A DNA stretch of 64,000 nt from Calycina herbarum (lineage: Eukaryota; Ascomycota; Leotiomycetes; Helotiales; Pezizellaceae), in the NCBI GenBank assembly GCA_001414485.1, contig LLEY01000153.1, forward strand, positions 62,001 through 126,000, written 5' to 3'. The translations under genes were made by a program, and so were the position numbers. The notes beneath the pieces are model-generated. The model did not search any database, was not told the origin of the DNA, and saw nothing but the letters and a program-made list of their open reading frames with translations. This document shows, piece after piece, positions 44,993 through 57,565 of this stretch (positions within the stretch are counted from its first letter, which is position 1; each line of letters begins with the position of its first letter).

Positions 44993-47760
44993 GCAGTAAA
45001 CTCATTCCCAATGGATATATGGTTATCAATTTCTGCAATTAATATTATAAAAGAAGATTCGCACACTTCCGGCTCTTCTGGGTTGTTTTGAAGCCACAAT
45101 CTCACAACCTGGAACCACTCATGTTTAAAAATTGTTCGAGAAGACTTGGAATAATCGAGACTTTGCGGATACTCAAGTTCATTATTCAAGGGGGCCCAGG
45201 GCTTCCATCGTTCTCTTTGTCCCCTGGTCCCAATCTCCTCCGATAATCGGCTATTCCCACCCTCAAGTTGTCTAATTTTTTCCCAGCGGGTAAGCCGTTC
45301 TTCTTTGGGTAAGCTGTTGAGTAAGCTACGAATAAGCCCCCAGTAATCCAGTAGACCAACAAAAAACTCTCGTCCCGGCCACTCACGTGCTCTTTACCCC
45401 TCTATTTCCTCTTTGAGATTGAGGTGCATATTTTGTTGCATGTCGTTTTAGTCTATCATAGACTAAAAAGTCCTTCGAGGTTCGAAGTTCTCTCCTCTCT
45501 CCTCCTGTTCAAAACGTTGGGGCTAATACAAAGTCAAGATACTATGTAGGTATTGAGGGTGTCAAAGCAATACGATGATCCTCAGGTCACCCCAACTTCA
45601 TTTGAGCAATCCGACCTCTCTGTTCGGGAATTCGCTATCTGTCAATTTTTAACAGAATAACCTCTTAAGGAGATGTATGTTCACTACCAAGAACAAAACA
45701 AGCAATGGAGCAGGCATCGTTTTGTTTTATTAGTCCTGGCCTGAATGATACTACATAGTTACTAGCATCCGAAAGATCCAGAAGTCTCAGTCACTTAACA
45801 AGGAGAGGATATGGCGACGGGAAGTCTTCGCACATGCGGAAGATTTAATAATTTCGACCACAATTTCCATTTCCAAAGTAGACTCTTATTCGAAGACTGG
45901 AGAACGTTCAGATGCTTTGAAAGTGGGGGAGTACACCATGGACGTCTGGTCGTCAGATATTGGGTGCAGTTGCTGCATCGCCTCAAACAGTTCTACCTCC
46001 CAAGATAATTACGCTACGGTTCTCAGCTCAAAGGCTCCGTAGCCGAAATTGCTGCCATGTGGTTGTCAGACGGATGGGACCGGAGACCCTCTTATATCTG
46101 TTGCAAATTTTGCTCCAGCCCGAGACCACATGTGATTTTGACTTGGGGTTTGATTGCGATGAATTATTTGATTCCTTCCTCGTAGACTTGAAGTAAAGAG
46201 TTGGTAAGCTTCTTACTTATCGACATGAGAAGAAACTTTCACTTCATCATTACTTTGGCTCTGCTGTATAAGAGTCAAGTGTGAGACTTTTATCTCAGGC
46301 ACCAATACGACCAGAATGAGTCTGGACGATCTTAGCCTGGCCCTTCCTAGAAGACTTCCATCCTCCTAGAGATAGTTATCGCACTGCTGCTGTAACGCTT
46401 ATCTGAACGCTTCGCTGTGACTGTAGCTTCTTACCCTCTTCTTTTTTTTTTTAATCTGAACTTTCTCCATCCATTTCTCAAGCTACTGTTGTTTTAAACT
46501 TTTCTGTCGTTTTTTCTTCCACCGTCGATGCCATTTCCGGCCGAACATTCATCATTATCTGTTTTACTGTTATCAAATTTCATTCAGAGGAAGGACATGA
46601 GTCATCAAAAGACATGGGCTTTAGTGGATTTTTCTTTGTGCAGTATGTTTCTAGGACAAAAAATGTCTTTGAAGCGTTTATTCTTTGCTTGGCAGTGGTT
46701 GAGCAGTGGACGACCAGTGTAACTCCCGTGAACCCAGATGTTCTTATGTGAATGAGATTGTAAATTCAGATGGCTAGTTTTATATTAAATTTCAAGCTTA
46801 GTCTTATATTCCTTTTTTGGGGAAACTGATACATATTTGTTTGTTGTTTGTTGTAGAGTTAATAAGACAATGAACTTATGTATATCAAGATGAAGCAAAG
46901 GTGATGAAGTAAAGATGAAAAGATTTAATAAAGCGTAGGAAATTAACTAAAATATAACATAAATAGCTGATTTATAAAGTTTCTTAATAACACTTAGAAA
47001 GTATCTTAATACACTCTGAGATAATATTCAACTGCTCAATTCAAGTCTTTATACGTTACTGGACATGTGAAGACATCCTAAGGGCAATACAACAGAGATA
47101 AACCACAATTCTTGAAGCTTTCTAACATTCTATCATTTGGAAACTACTTTCACTTTTTTTCCATTCCTCAGGCCTGATACTTAAGTAACTGTAAAACAAT
47201 TGAATAAGGCCAAGAACTTAAACCCAGCCTGGTACTTTAACTACCTCTTTAAATTTAAATATTTCCACTGGTTGCAGAGCGATTCCCCCCAGCAAAAAGA
47301 GAATTTCGGCTGAATGGTATCGCCGCAGGTGGTGGCGCCTGGAACATTTCGCTACAGCAATTAAGCATTCACTTAACCATAGATACACCACCATAAGAAC
47401 TACGATCAATCTTTTTGTTAAAGGAATAGAAACCCCAATTTACTAAATTTTGGCCCAGTCGGAGGACGGAAAATCCAAACTGAGTTCCATTTTCAGGCGC
47501 TACCTCCCTCAAGCAGTACAAAATTTGTGCCAAAGTTAGAAATGGAAAAGTACCTATAGTAAACTGTAAACATAGGTGGCTGAAATGATTTCCCTAATAG
47601 CATATAAATTAACAAAAGATTCAAGCTTTTCTTAGAACTTTACAGGCATGTTTTCGTCTCGAATATCTCGATCGTGTTTTAAGACCTACTTGAGAAAGTT
47701 CGGATTTATCTCCGAGTCTAGATAAGAGAGCATTGAATACAACACATTTCCGCTCGTTGA
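44993..47760. other. Long stretch without a supported gene
   Basis: Short open frames at 45186-45386, 45795-45986, 45811-46008 and 46528-46722 show no recognisable product. Composition is ordinary to AT-leaning with T-rich tracts near 46430-46470. No element ends were found. Confidence 0.4.
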
Positions 47761-47768
47761 GGTCTAAT

Positions 47769-48248
47769 CAGTGTGAACACAAACTACTCAACTACTCACT
47801 ACTACTCGAGTAGTACTCTTTAGTAGTAGAGTAGAGTATAAGTAGCGGGTCGGATGAGTAGAGTAGAGTAGTAACTTAAGACTACTCGAGTAGTCCTGAG
47901 TAGTCTTAGTAATCTTTATATATTTGCATTTATAAGGCTTATAAAGCTTATTATTAGTAATATTAGTACTTATATATAATAAAAACTTCTTTTTATAATT
48001 ATATAATTAATAGTTAATCTATTAAGACTATTATTAAAGAAGTTACGTAGTAGACAGAGTAGAAAGAAGATCTCGCTTAAGCTCCTAGGGAGCCTCGGAA
48101 GGCCACTCCGATGCTACCCCGAGCCCAGTCCTGGCCCGGCCCGATTCGGCCCGCACTACTCCACTACTCTAGAGTACTACTCGAGTAGTAGTGAGTAGAG
48201 TAGAGTAGTAGTTACTACTCTACTCTACTCTACTCATTGCTCACACTG
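47769..48248. mobile_element. hAT-type MITE, 480 bp, with 8-bp target duplication
   Basis: Ends CAGTGTGAAC and, mirrored, CAGTGTGAGC are flanked by the identical 8-mer GGTCTAAT at 47761-47768 and 48249-48256. An 8-bp duplication and CAGTG ends are hallmarks of the hAT superfamily. Subterminal sequence is packed with ACTACTC / GAGTAGT words, including the palindrome ACTACTCGAGTAGT on both sides, and GC-rich gggccgaatcggg-like stretches further in; the centre (47930-48020) is AT-rich. No coding capacity. Confidence 0.9.
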
Positions 48249-48601
48249 GGTCTAATTAAAGCTTTACATAGTACTTGGTATGTATTTAAACTTCGTGTTC
48301 TCCTAGGTCTTTCTCCAATGATCAGATGTTAGGCTTCACTATTAACCAAAAGACCAGGTAGTGAATCGAGTTTCCTACCTTTTCTCACACGTAAATCTGG
48401 TTCGGCTCCACACGCAACATATTTTGAAAGCGAAGGAGATGATGATTATAAAGTCGTGCGTTATAAATGCTCTGGTTAAATTTGGACATTATTATGGGGC
48501 ATCCCCCTTACTGTCTTGCGTCCCTGTCCCTGACGTTAATTTTACATTCTTTCAACGGTCCTTTAATCAAAACTTCTAAACGATTCGTGAGACGGAATAG
48601 T

Positions 48602-51600
48602 TCAATTCTCGTAAAACCTATTACAGTGTTCATCTGAAAGAAGCAAATTTTCGACAGCAAAATGAGAGCCGACAGCGATGTGATTTTCGAACACATAAAT
48701 TTTGGATTTAGCCAGTTGTGAGGTAGCAAGCGTGAAGTTACACCTTTCAGACAAATTATTAGCTCCACATTCAGGGGATGGCTCGATGGTTTCTCGTCCT
48801 CCGCTCTCCAGTACGAGCAGAATTCTGTTCTGTCTTTGTAGCAGCCACAAGATCGTCGCATCTATAGCAGTAACCACTGGTTATCAGGATCTAGTACTTT
48901 TAGGCCTAGAAATCTTTCAAGGAGCTTTCGGATGTTTGAGACCTAAGCGGCTGAATCATGCCACATCCTATAGTGAAGTAGACCACATGAATCTGAGTCT
49001 TCTTCGTTATGAAATGGTAACACTGTTTGCTATAGTAGTAATGTCTTTGACTCTAGAGAATCGAGATCGGTGTATATATTTTACTTATTTTTTACTGAAC
49101 GGAATGGCCTCTCTTTTGATCAAACGTCTTTGGGTTAAACAGTTGATACAGTTCTAGAGGGAACGCAGGTTGAGAGAAGTTGCAAAGTGTTTGTAAATGG
49201 AGGGTGAGTTGGGAATGGCAGTATGAAAGGTGACGGAAGTTTTTCGTTTAAGTTTCAGATGGTAATGGGTTGCAAGAGCAAGAGTACGCACGACTTCTTC
49301 TTACAGTAGTAGCTGAAATATTGTTGAATGTATAATACACCACCACGTCCATGGGTAGACGTCTTTCCTGCCATGAATGCTAACGCGGACTCGTTGTATG
49401 AACTTCTACCTTCATTCTCTCCAATTGATGTCACCTTTGAGCCATAGCTATAAGCGAAACTTCGATGCGGAGTATACCCAAGGGCTTGTTCTTGACGTTT
49501 CCCAGTAAATCGGGATTATAATAGTTTTACGGAAGGACTGGAGTTGCTTGATTGATTAGAAAAAGGTTGGCTATTCAAAGAGGACAAATTTACAAGTAGT
49601 CTTGGCTTAAAATGGTCAGTAAAACAAGATGCTTCTTATGATCCTATTCGAGTGAATTCTGGAACGGACGACGATAAAAAACGCTCAACGAGTTTGATTA
49701 TCTCAACATAGTGTCCGGCTTCGATAAACTCTGGCGCCTCGTTAGCTGGTGCTGGCGATCGGAATATATTCTTATTCTCATCATTCTCAAAGACTCCACT
49801 ATTATGTCCCGCCCTGTACTGGCATTTAAGAATTCGTGACGCTTCTATCTTTATTCAACTGAGCTCGTATAAGCTTTAGAAGTACGTGAATCGAATGCCA
49901 AGCCCCGTGGAAACTCGAAGAAACCAGGAGACTCAAAAGAGCCAAACAGGGATAAAAGCTAAGTGTCGGATTTTGCTTCATCATCAGACTCAATCCCAAG
50001 TTTGGACTCTCGTAGTCTTACCTGCGTGTTATATCATCTACAGGATGTCGCCAACAGTAGTCTTCTCCCTCAAAAACTTGCTTGCCAGCTTTGGTTCTTT
50101 TTTTGACATCAACAAAAACAGCCTAGTCTCGGTATTGCATTGAACGTAGGAAAGATTATCGAGGGCATATTGTGTTTCGACAGCAGAATATACATTCGGG
50201 GGGATGGTGTTCAGATCATTTCATAATCCTTGCAAAGAACCGATAACTCGATCTGTGGAAAGTAGTAGTTGAAGACTCAATTAGCTCCTCTCTAGTCTGT
50301 GTAGAATCTTACCTTGTACTCGTGCTTACAGCACATACACGACATGCAAGCGCCACCAAAGTCTTGTTTCCCGTTGGTTGGCCCTGGGTATAGTAAGTAT
50401 TTATAGGCGAATCAAAAACAACCTGGTATAAGGGACACGCAGGAAGACGAGACTGGTTGTTCTTACTCAAAATTTCAATGGACTTTAATTATTGGGCGGA
50501 TTGGAAAACAACTCCCCTCCTTGCGGAAGTCCTAGTTGGCTATCTTGCTCAGCTCTCCAAATCTCTGTCACTGCGAAGTGAATTTGGATCGTGAATATTG
50601 GAGGAGTTTTTATGCCACTTTCAACAACTATGACACAAATCTAAAGTTATGTTTCGGGATTGGTTCTACTTGGGCTCTCCGTCTTAATAGTGTAAACCAA
50701 GTCTCTGCGTACAGATTAAGTATAAAGAAATGAAAAGAAAAGACAGGGTTCTTATGCCCAAAAGCATAATGATCTAACTATGCCCATGTGGCTATTGCTC
50801 GAAATCATGAAGACCCGTAGTCAAAGGAAAAAATCCCAGATTTTTGTGTGTTGTACTGTACAAGGAGGGACTTTTTAACTCTGTAGAATGAATCCCTCCC
50901 ATGCCATCAGACTTCTAAACCTCCGTCAACGGTCTTTAAGTCACGTTTTTTCAGTGTTCTAGAATCAGAAGCTTATTCTCCTTCGACAATGCGAAGTACT
51001 TTGTCAGAAAACATTAAATTGACATTCGTTTATAAATCGGGTGTATAAAATTCAGATTTAACTAACATTAAGGTGAGAAAACGACTAAAGACTCAACGAC
51101 CATTTAGATAATATAAAAGTGATTCTCATCCTTTCTGTAGGATTCATGTTAAGTTCCTTTCAAAGCTCATCATCCTAGGTGACAGCTTCGAGAAACACAT
51201 ACTCCATAGTCATTGATCCGATTCTTCCGCTCTGTTTTACCATCTGGGGCTGTACTAATATGGATTAGCGTCACAATTATAACGGCTATTGTGGTAGAAG
51301 CTAGAAACTTGTGAAAACACCAATTCTTTACAAAGAGTCTTTGAAAAGGACACGAATACAAATATGAATAGTAACCCACCATCTCAAGGTGGCGGATTTG
51401 ATTGGCAGTGAGGCTAACGATCCAGCTCCCGTGTGCACCCTAAATTCATCGCAGGCCGAGGCATGAGCAATGACATCGCGACGCCAATTAAAGTCAGCAG
51501 TCATATGCCACTGCACCAGAGACCAGGGTTGGATACTGAGCTTAGCCCATCCACTGGCAAAGATGCTGTCGTTGATAAAGCAAGATTCCCCAGTCTCGCT

Positions 51601-51651
51601 TAATTTTCCAGGGCTGAAGGGACGATGGTGGAGGGCGAAGGTTTGACTCCT
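48602..51651 (-). pseudogene. Unrecognised coding-like segments, possible broken multi-exon gene
   Basis: Several minus-strand stretches stay open, look protein-like and are bounded by splice-like sites, but no start codon or full chain was found. They are 51651-51378 (ETGESCFINDSIFASGW.., preceded by gcatag and followed by gtgggt), about 50617-50485 (TEIWRAEQDSQLGLPQGG), 49958-49886 plus 49844-49644 (ESPGFFEFPRGLAFDS joined over a 41-bp intron to ASRILKCQYRAGHNSG, ending in TAG), about 49520-49260 (KTSTHGRGGVLYIQQYF) and 48877-48602 (ATILWLLQRQNRILLVLESG). I do not recognise the family. They may be one decayed gene, several, or chance. Confidence 0.3.
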
Positions 51652-51927
51652 CTATGCAAGTGACTTTCATGCAGCTGCTTAGACTGGCCGGTTTTTGAAA
51701 AGACTACAGATTACTCAGTTTCAGGAACTGGAAGTTCTTTAGTGGAGGTGTTTTACATAAAAACTGAACGCAAATGTGAAAAGAAAGGAGTATTGAAATT
51801 GCCAATATCCGTTACCAGCGTTGCTGAGATCAAGCACCCACTAGCCCAGAATATACGTCCGTCGTCTTCTGATCTGCAACTGTGCCAACCTTGTTCAAAT
51901 CGCTTCAAATCTCCCCAGAAGAACCTC

Positions 51928-53855
51928 TCATTCCTCAGTTAACTTACCAACTTTTCCAGTCTCACCACCATAATCCTCTCCCTCCCAAACAGCCTCAACA
52001 ACACTCATCCTACAACCCTCAACTCTCATAACACCCACGAACTTGAACCCCTCAATACTTCCGAACAGATTCTTATACTGGCCCTCACTCCTCTCCGTAG
52101 CATTAAGCAACGTAAGCATAACCAAATCCATAGTCCTAATAATCTTCTCATCCCACAAATTCTCCTCTCCAAACCCATCCCTCAAACAATGATCATTAAT
52201 CAAAACCCTAGCTCCCTTCTTCAAAGCCGGAATTAAGTTCTCCAAAATCTTGGTGGCGTATTTATCAGAATGGTTATGGAAGATCCAGCGGAAGAAATAG
52301 ATATCTGCGTCCTTTACAGGTTGTGGTGTAAAGAAATCGTGGGCTTGGTATCGGATGCGGTCGGCGACGGGGGATTCGAGTTTGGGTGCTGAGTCGATGG
52401 TCTTTTGGAGGTCTTGGACTATGAATTTTAGGTTGGGGTATTCGGCTGCGAGCGCGCGGGGGACGAAACCGTGGGATCCGCCGATGTCAATTATTGTTGC
52501 GCCGCTTTCGTTGAGGGTAGCCCAATCGTAATTCTTGAGCAGGTGGGAAATTTCGTAGCCTTCGCCACCAGTGAGGGATGTCATGGCTCCTCCCATGCGT
52601 TTTGCCCGAACGGGGTCCTTGCCGAAGGTGACGAACATAGGTTCGACATTGGTAGTGCTGTTCGCGGCTTGGAAACCAGCTTGCTTTGGCTCAGAGGCGG
52701 AAGGATATTCGGTGAGGGCAGAGATCACTTTTGATGCTGCCTACATTGGAGTCAGTATATATGAATCGAAGAATCTTTGGTGACCTGAGAGTCGAGAGGG
52801 TGATCCGAAAGGGAACGAGCTGAGGTAACTGATACTGGTAGACTGGTTTCCAATGGTATCACAGTATTCACAGCCCTGGGAGTTTCACTTACAGGGAAAA
52901 TATCATCGGTAGTAAAGCCAACCCAATCACCCATAGCATCATCTTCGGCCAGAACCCTACTTGCAGCAGTATGTGCCACAACATCAGGATTGACCTCTCG
53001 GAAGATCCGATTCGTCATGGCATGTCGCATAAAACGTCGGACGTTGACTTCATCCAATCCCACCTTCTCGGCAATCTGAGCATATGTAGCTGTTTCATGG
53101 ACAGGGAATGATTTGGCTGTCAAGGATTAGTTGGTGACATGTAAGAATAAGACTAGGCTCGCAATGGATATCATAAGTGGCTTATACCTGCCTAGCTAAC
53201 CCTCATTGTTTCAACTTGCTAGCACAATTCATGTGAATAATCCAAGACAGTTAGAGCAATCAACTTTAATTGTACCAGAAGGCCAGAACAAGGAGAAGTA
53301 CCGAAGGCTTTTACTGCCGCTTTTAATGTCCACTGCGAGCTCGGGGTATGACATACCGATCTTGAAATGGTTCATTGCCTGAAGTGAGAGTTGGTCGTTG
53401 AACTACCGAATTGTCAGTACATCACGCAAGTCCCAGAATCCTGTCGATCTTACATTCCAACTCATCCACCGAATTGTCTCTTTCGGTCCCGTAACCAAGT
53501 CACCGAGTTCTTTGGTAGCTCTGACGACATTCTCTCTTGCGTTCTTGACATCCTCAGGTAACTTTGGGAAATCGAGAGGGGCATCGACGTCGAAAGATGG
53601 CTCGGCACTTCCACTTTCTTTTATGTATTTCTCCAACTTCTCTGTCTCATGGGCGATAGTTTTTGCAAGTGCGACCAGGCTTGAAGTTTCCGGGGTCATA
53701 TTTCGTGTTTCTTGGGTAGAGAGGTCGGATTGGGGTTGAGAAGGAGCCACCGCAGAGCTGATACTACGGCGGTTGCTGACGACGTTGTTTGCAGCAGCAG
53801 AATTACTTCTTGTATGAATGTTGAGGCGATTGCGTAGTTTGGTAAGAGCGTTCAT
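51928..53855 (-). CDS. SAM-dependent O-methyltransferase (COMT-like, secondary-metabolism type), 4 exons, 494 aa
   Basis: Exons 53855-53454, 53402-53357, 53116-52893 and 52740-51928 join in phase. Residues about 1-130 are a fungal N-terminal extension with Ser/Gln-rich start; then a winged-helix dimerisation region (ATYAQIAEKVGLDEVNVRRFMRH in two pieces) and the catalytic domain with SAM motif IIDIGGSHGF (about 307-316), IVQDL, and the catalytic His in WIFHNHSD (about 377-382). It resembles sterigmatocystin-type 8-O-methyltransferases, which methylate polyketide hydroxyls; the substrate here is unknown. Intron 2 (53117-53356) is 240 bp, much larger than intron 1 (51 bp), because it contains MITE copy 3. 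Together with the next methyltransferase and the pump it may serve one metabolite. Confidence 0.88.
53225..53345. mobile_element. Dispersed MITE, copy 3, inside an intron of the O-methyltransferase
   Basis: Keeps agagcaatcaactttaattgt and the right end ttttactgccgcttttaatg, followed by tgtccactgcgagct, a flank shared with copy 5 (tgtccaccgcgagctt). Only about half the element is left. Confidence 0.65.
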
Positions 53856-55800
53856 CTTTGCGATTTCCCCAAGGGGTATCAGGTGTTGGTGGTTGTTGGT
53901 GTTGTACTATAGTTTGGGTAAACTGTTCTGGGCAAAGTCGATGTTGGAGATGATCTTGAAAATTCCCAAAGTTGAAGTCACTACCTATGACCGTTCACAC
54001 CTTTACCTGCCCGAGCTTTTATTCACTCCCAAGCTTCCAAATGGACGTCGTTACTTGCCAAAAATCCTCCTCTTTTTTACCTGTGCTGCTAGATCTTGCC
54101 AATTCACCATCCTCTGGTATTGAAACTCAATCGCCCCGAAGCTTCCTAATGACGATATATCAAAACCTGCTTTGTCTCCACACGTGACCTCAAAATCCCC
54201 CAAATTGCCCCGGCAATTATGATTTGTCGCGGGAAAAAAAAACAGCTCACTGGAATGCGCAAATCAAGAACGCGAAACAAGGTACACAACGAAGAAATCG
54301 CAAATCCAAACCACCGGTGTCAAGAACCAAACCGTCGGTCCCTCCAACAAAAATCTATCTAAAATATATGTTCAGCAAACCTCAACCCTAGTTCCAATCT
54401 CCCAGCCACACCACCAGAAAGGCAACCACGAGCCGCTCCCTGGCCTAAAGAGCTTCAGAAACGTCCAAACACCAGTATCAAAAAGAAAGCGACTAGCCTC
54501 ATAAATCAATACCAAGGTGGGGAGTACCGAAATCTCCCAGCCACCTCCTCTTGTCAACGATTCCCTCACCAAGTCTTGGGTTGGGGCCCACGATAAATTG
54601 ATTAAAAGCGGGGAACAAAGTGACGAATAAGTGGAAAAGATAACGAAACATGCAGACGCAGCCCCGGAAAAGTGACCAGGAAGAAAACGTGCTGTCACCA
54701 CATCATGACCGCTTTTCTGCATCGTTGACGGGGAAAGTGTCCCGGGGAGCTGCTGCGAATATGAGGCATCAGATAGCACAAGCAAAACAGGTGCAGCGGT
54801 TTGTGGACGGGAGAATCGGATGATGAATTGTCTAGCGGGCCAGGCATCGAACTGTCTTTTCAGAAGAGCGAGCTCGATGGCCTCAGTCGAGGCATTTTGA
54901 TATATTTCGTAAACAGCGAAGTTAGTGATGATATTTCTATACACATACATATACCCCACTTCTGCAGCCAGCCCCTGTATCACTCACCCGCTTCTTACTG
55001 AAGAAAACAAAATCTCAACAGCAAAACAGACACCACAGAACCACGAGGGAATTCCCACTTCGGTTATATCAAAATGCCATCCCGTAAGGTAACATCGGTC
55101 CTCAAAAAGAAACGCCTCAACATTCAGCAACGGCGATTATTATCTTTCAACCAACCATCCCTCACACACCATCTCACTAGCTTCCCCAGCTTCCACACCC
55201 TCAACCCGCCCCAAGATGATAAAACGATCAATCAATCCAATGGCTCGCAGCCTGGAACTTACCAATCCTGAGTAATACAGCAAAAAGTGTTTTCATGGCG
55301 CCTCTAAAGGTCGATAAAAAGGTCAAAGCCACAAAATCAGGTAATGCTCAACCATTGATAGATTGAAAGATATGAGACTTATGCCTTTGCTTAATTAGAG
55401 CTAGGAGAACATTTCTATAATTTTTTGTATTTTTTTCCGACGTCTTTTAGAGGTTGGTTGGTCTTCAAGGGGTCGGGGACGGGTGTCAAAATCGACCGCT
55501 TTTTATCGACCCGCCATCAACCTCGTACCTCGTACAACCCTCTTTATCCTCCCTGCAATCATATTTCTCGTCACACCCCAATTGACGAATAGTCATCGCT
55601 ATCGTGCTGTGATACCTAATGCTCGTCATCAGTCAAAAGGAGACGTATGGTCCGATCTGAATGCAAATTGTATCTTGAAGGGAATTTCGAAGCTGGATTC
55701 TGGTGCAGATTCCGGATGAGAATATATTTTATGTTCTGAAATTATTCCCCTCAGACTTGACCCTCACGCTCGAAGACCAACACTGCTTCAGACCCTATCT
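53856..55800. other. Intergenic stretch with weak open frames
   Basis: The minus-strand frame 54372-54983 (203 codons, Trp-rich, hydrophobic) is uninterrupted but resembles nothing. Plus-strand starts at 55074 (65 codons, Arg/Lys-rich N-terminus) and 55295 (MAPLKVDKKVKATKS then a gtaatg donor) could be small exons, but no continuation was found. I call none of them. Confidence 0.35.
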
Positions 55801-57565
55801 TCACGCAGGTTTCTGCCCGCAGATAACATGTAATGGCATCCAATAATGTGGTCCACCCATCTCGTACGCCTTCCGGACACCGACCAGATAAACATCGACC
55901 TGTTCCCTACTCCACCCCAACCCTCTTGTAAATGGTCCCATGGCAATCGGCTGCAACCCATCCATCAGAATCGTTCTCCAATATGATCCCACGGTCTTCA
56001 AAACCCTGTTCCTTGGCCAAGTACCTATGGGCACATGAAATAATGTTGTCGAAACATTTACGAATCCAGCTTCCCGCATCATATTTTCGAGAAGGAGGGT
56101 GGCGTTGAAATTAACACCGAGATTCGAGAGCGCGGCAATGACAAAGCCCCAATACTCGGCTACGAGGTTATCCGCAGGTATGCTGTTGTCGGAGCTGTAG
56201 GGATAGTGGTGGATTTCTTGAAGTTCGAACCAACCGCCCGGTTTTAGATGACTGAGAGAAATTTATTAATTTGGAAGTTAGGAAGGAATGGACTCGCTTA
56301 CTCAAATACATTCTTCATAAGTTTGGGCCAGTCTTTGATCGCCATCACTGTGTGTCGGGCATGAATGTAGTCGTAGTAATTCTCTGGTTTCAGCCAGGTG
56401 TCTTCGACATCGTCTACCATAAACTGCACATTTGGGGGAACCCACTCTGGTTGAATACTAATTTGGCGAATATCAACAGATGCTCACGTATAAACCAAGA
56501 CAAACAAGAAACGACATATATGCGATGTACGAGAAACAGGAATTGATAGGTTCAAGAAGTGAATAGGTACTTCTGGTCGTACCTGCCTGCCTCCTACTCT
56601 CGTTATTCCAACTCTTTAGGGTAATTTCAAATATTACCCCAAACACTTGAAACAATTTAAAATATTACCCCATGTGTTTGAAACAATAAAGTTCAATTGT
56701 TCGAAAAAATTGGAACAACGGCATGTCAACGGATGGATATGCGAATGTGGAATGTGCTTACGGACTTAAGTCGACACCAAGAACGTTTGAGCTTGGATAT
56801 AAGTCACCTACTAACAGTCGTCGTCAGCTTACTTTTCATGTCCATGATAACCTGGCAGACCGAGAACTTACTTTCAATCGCCCAGACCCCAGTCCCAGTG
56901 CCCATATCAAGAATATTTTGTGGATTTGGGCCAATAGGCGCAAAGTGATGTGTTTGGCATAAGCTGTGGACAATCTCGGAGTCAGTATTTCCATTTCTGG
57001 AAGGATGTCTGAGGAAACTCGGAGAATACCCACTTCATGACCATCAAATGCTTCATATTCTCTCTTTCTTGTTCGCTATCTTCGTTTGGAAAGTTATATT
57101 GCCCCTCACGGAACCTGTGGTATCGGTGACCTGAAATGATCTCGAAGTCAGTATTGCCCTTTCTAGAAGTATGTTTGAGGAAAATGAGGAAAAAACAGGG
57201 CTATGAGAGGAGGAAGTGAGTTGTATGGGGAAACGGTGTCTCAATCCTCCCAAAACAACCCGAAAGAGGAAAAAAGAACTCAGAGATTGCCCACCGTTCT
57301 CAAATGCATAATCTCTGATCGATGAAGCCATGGAAGTGCTTGCAGAGCCTCCCGTGGAGTCCGTCTCGTAACCCGCATCTGATTGTCCATCAATACCAGA
57401 ATCAATATCAATCTCTTGTTGTGCCTGCTGAACAGCGTCGATGTTCTCCAAATCCTGCGCGGCCTGTTCTTCGGGTGATAATTCGGAATATGGTTTGGTG
57501 GGGCTCGGGGCTTGTGTGGAAACGACGGAAATGGCAGAATCGTGAGGGGACTGTGCTGGTCGCAT
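55801..57565 (-). CDS. LaeA-like SAM-dependent methyltransferase, 6 exons, 370 aa
   Basis: Exons 57565-57295, 57130-57034, 56963-56872, 56807-56762, 56457-56302 and 56251-55801 join in phase. An about 85-residue low-complexity acidic N-terminus precedes the family start SSIRDYAFENG / HRYHRFREGQYNFPNED. SAM motif I is ILDMGTGTGVWAIE (about 140-153), then YPSSNVLGVDLSP, IQPEWVPPNVQF, DYIHARHTVMAIKDWPKL and HLKPGGWFELQE. This is the family of LaeA-type regulators and of metabolite methyltransferases with the same fold. Clustering with an O-methyltransferase and efflux pump favours a pathway enzyme, but a regulator is possible. Intron 4 (56458-56761) is 304 bp and contains MITE copy 4. Confidence 0.87.
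56565..56720. mobile_element. Dispersed MITE, copy 4, inside an intron of the LaeA-like gene
   Basis: Contains gtcgtacctgcctgcctcc, ctctcgttattccaact, gggtaatttcaaatattacccc and gttcaattgttc in family order. Terminal GCGGCAGT ends are missing. Confidence 0.7.

Noticed and set aside
47769..48248. Reading the GAGTAGT-rich tract as a simple microsatellite or CRISPR-like array
   Set aside because: Repeats are inverted around a centre and end in CAGTG with an 8-bp target duplication, which identifies a hAT-type element.
54372..54983. Minus-strand open frame of 203 codons, Trp-rich and hydrophobic
   Set aside because: Uninterrupted, but composition and lack of any recognisable feature do not support a gene; left as a possibility only.
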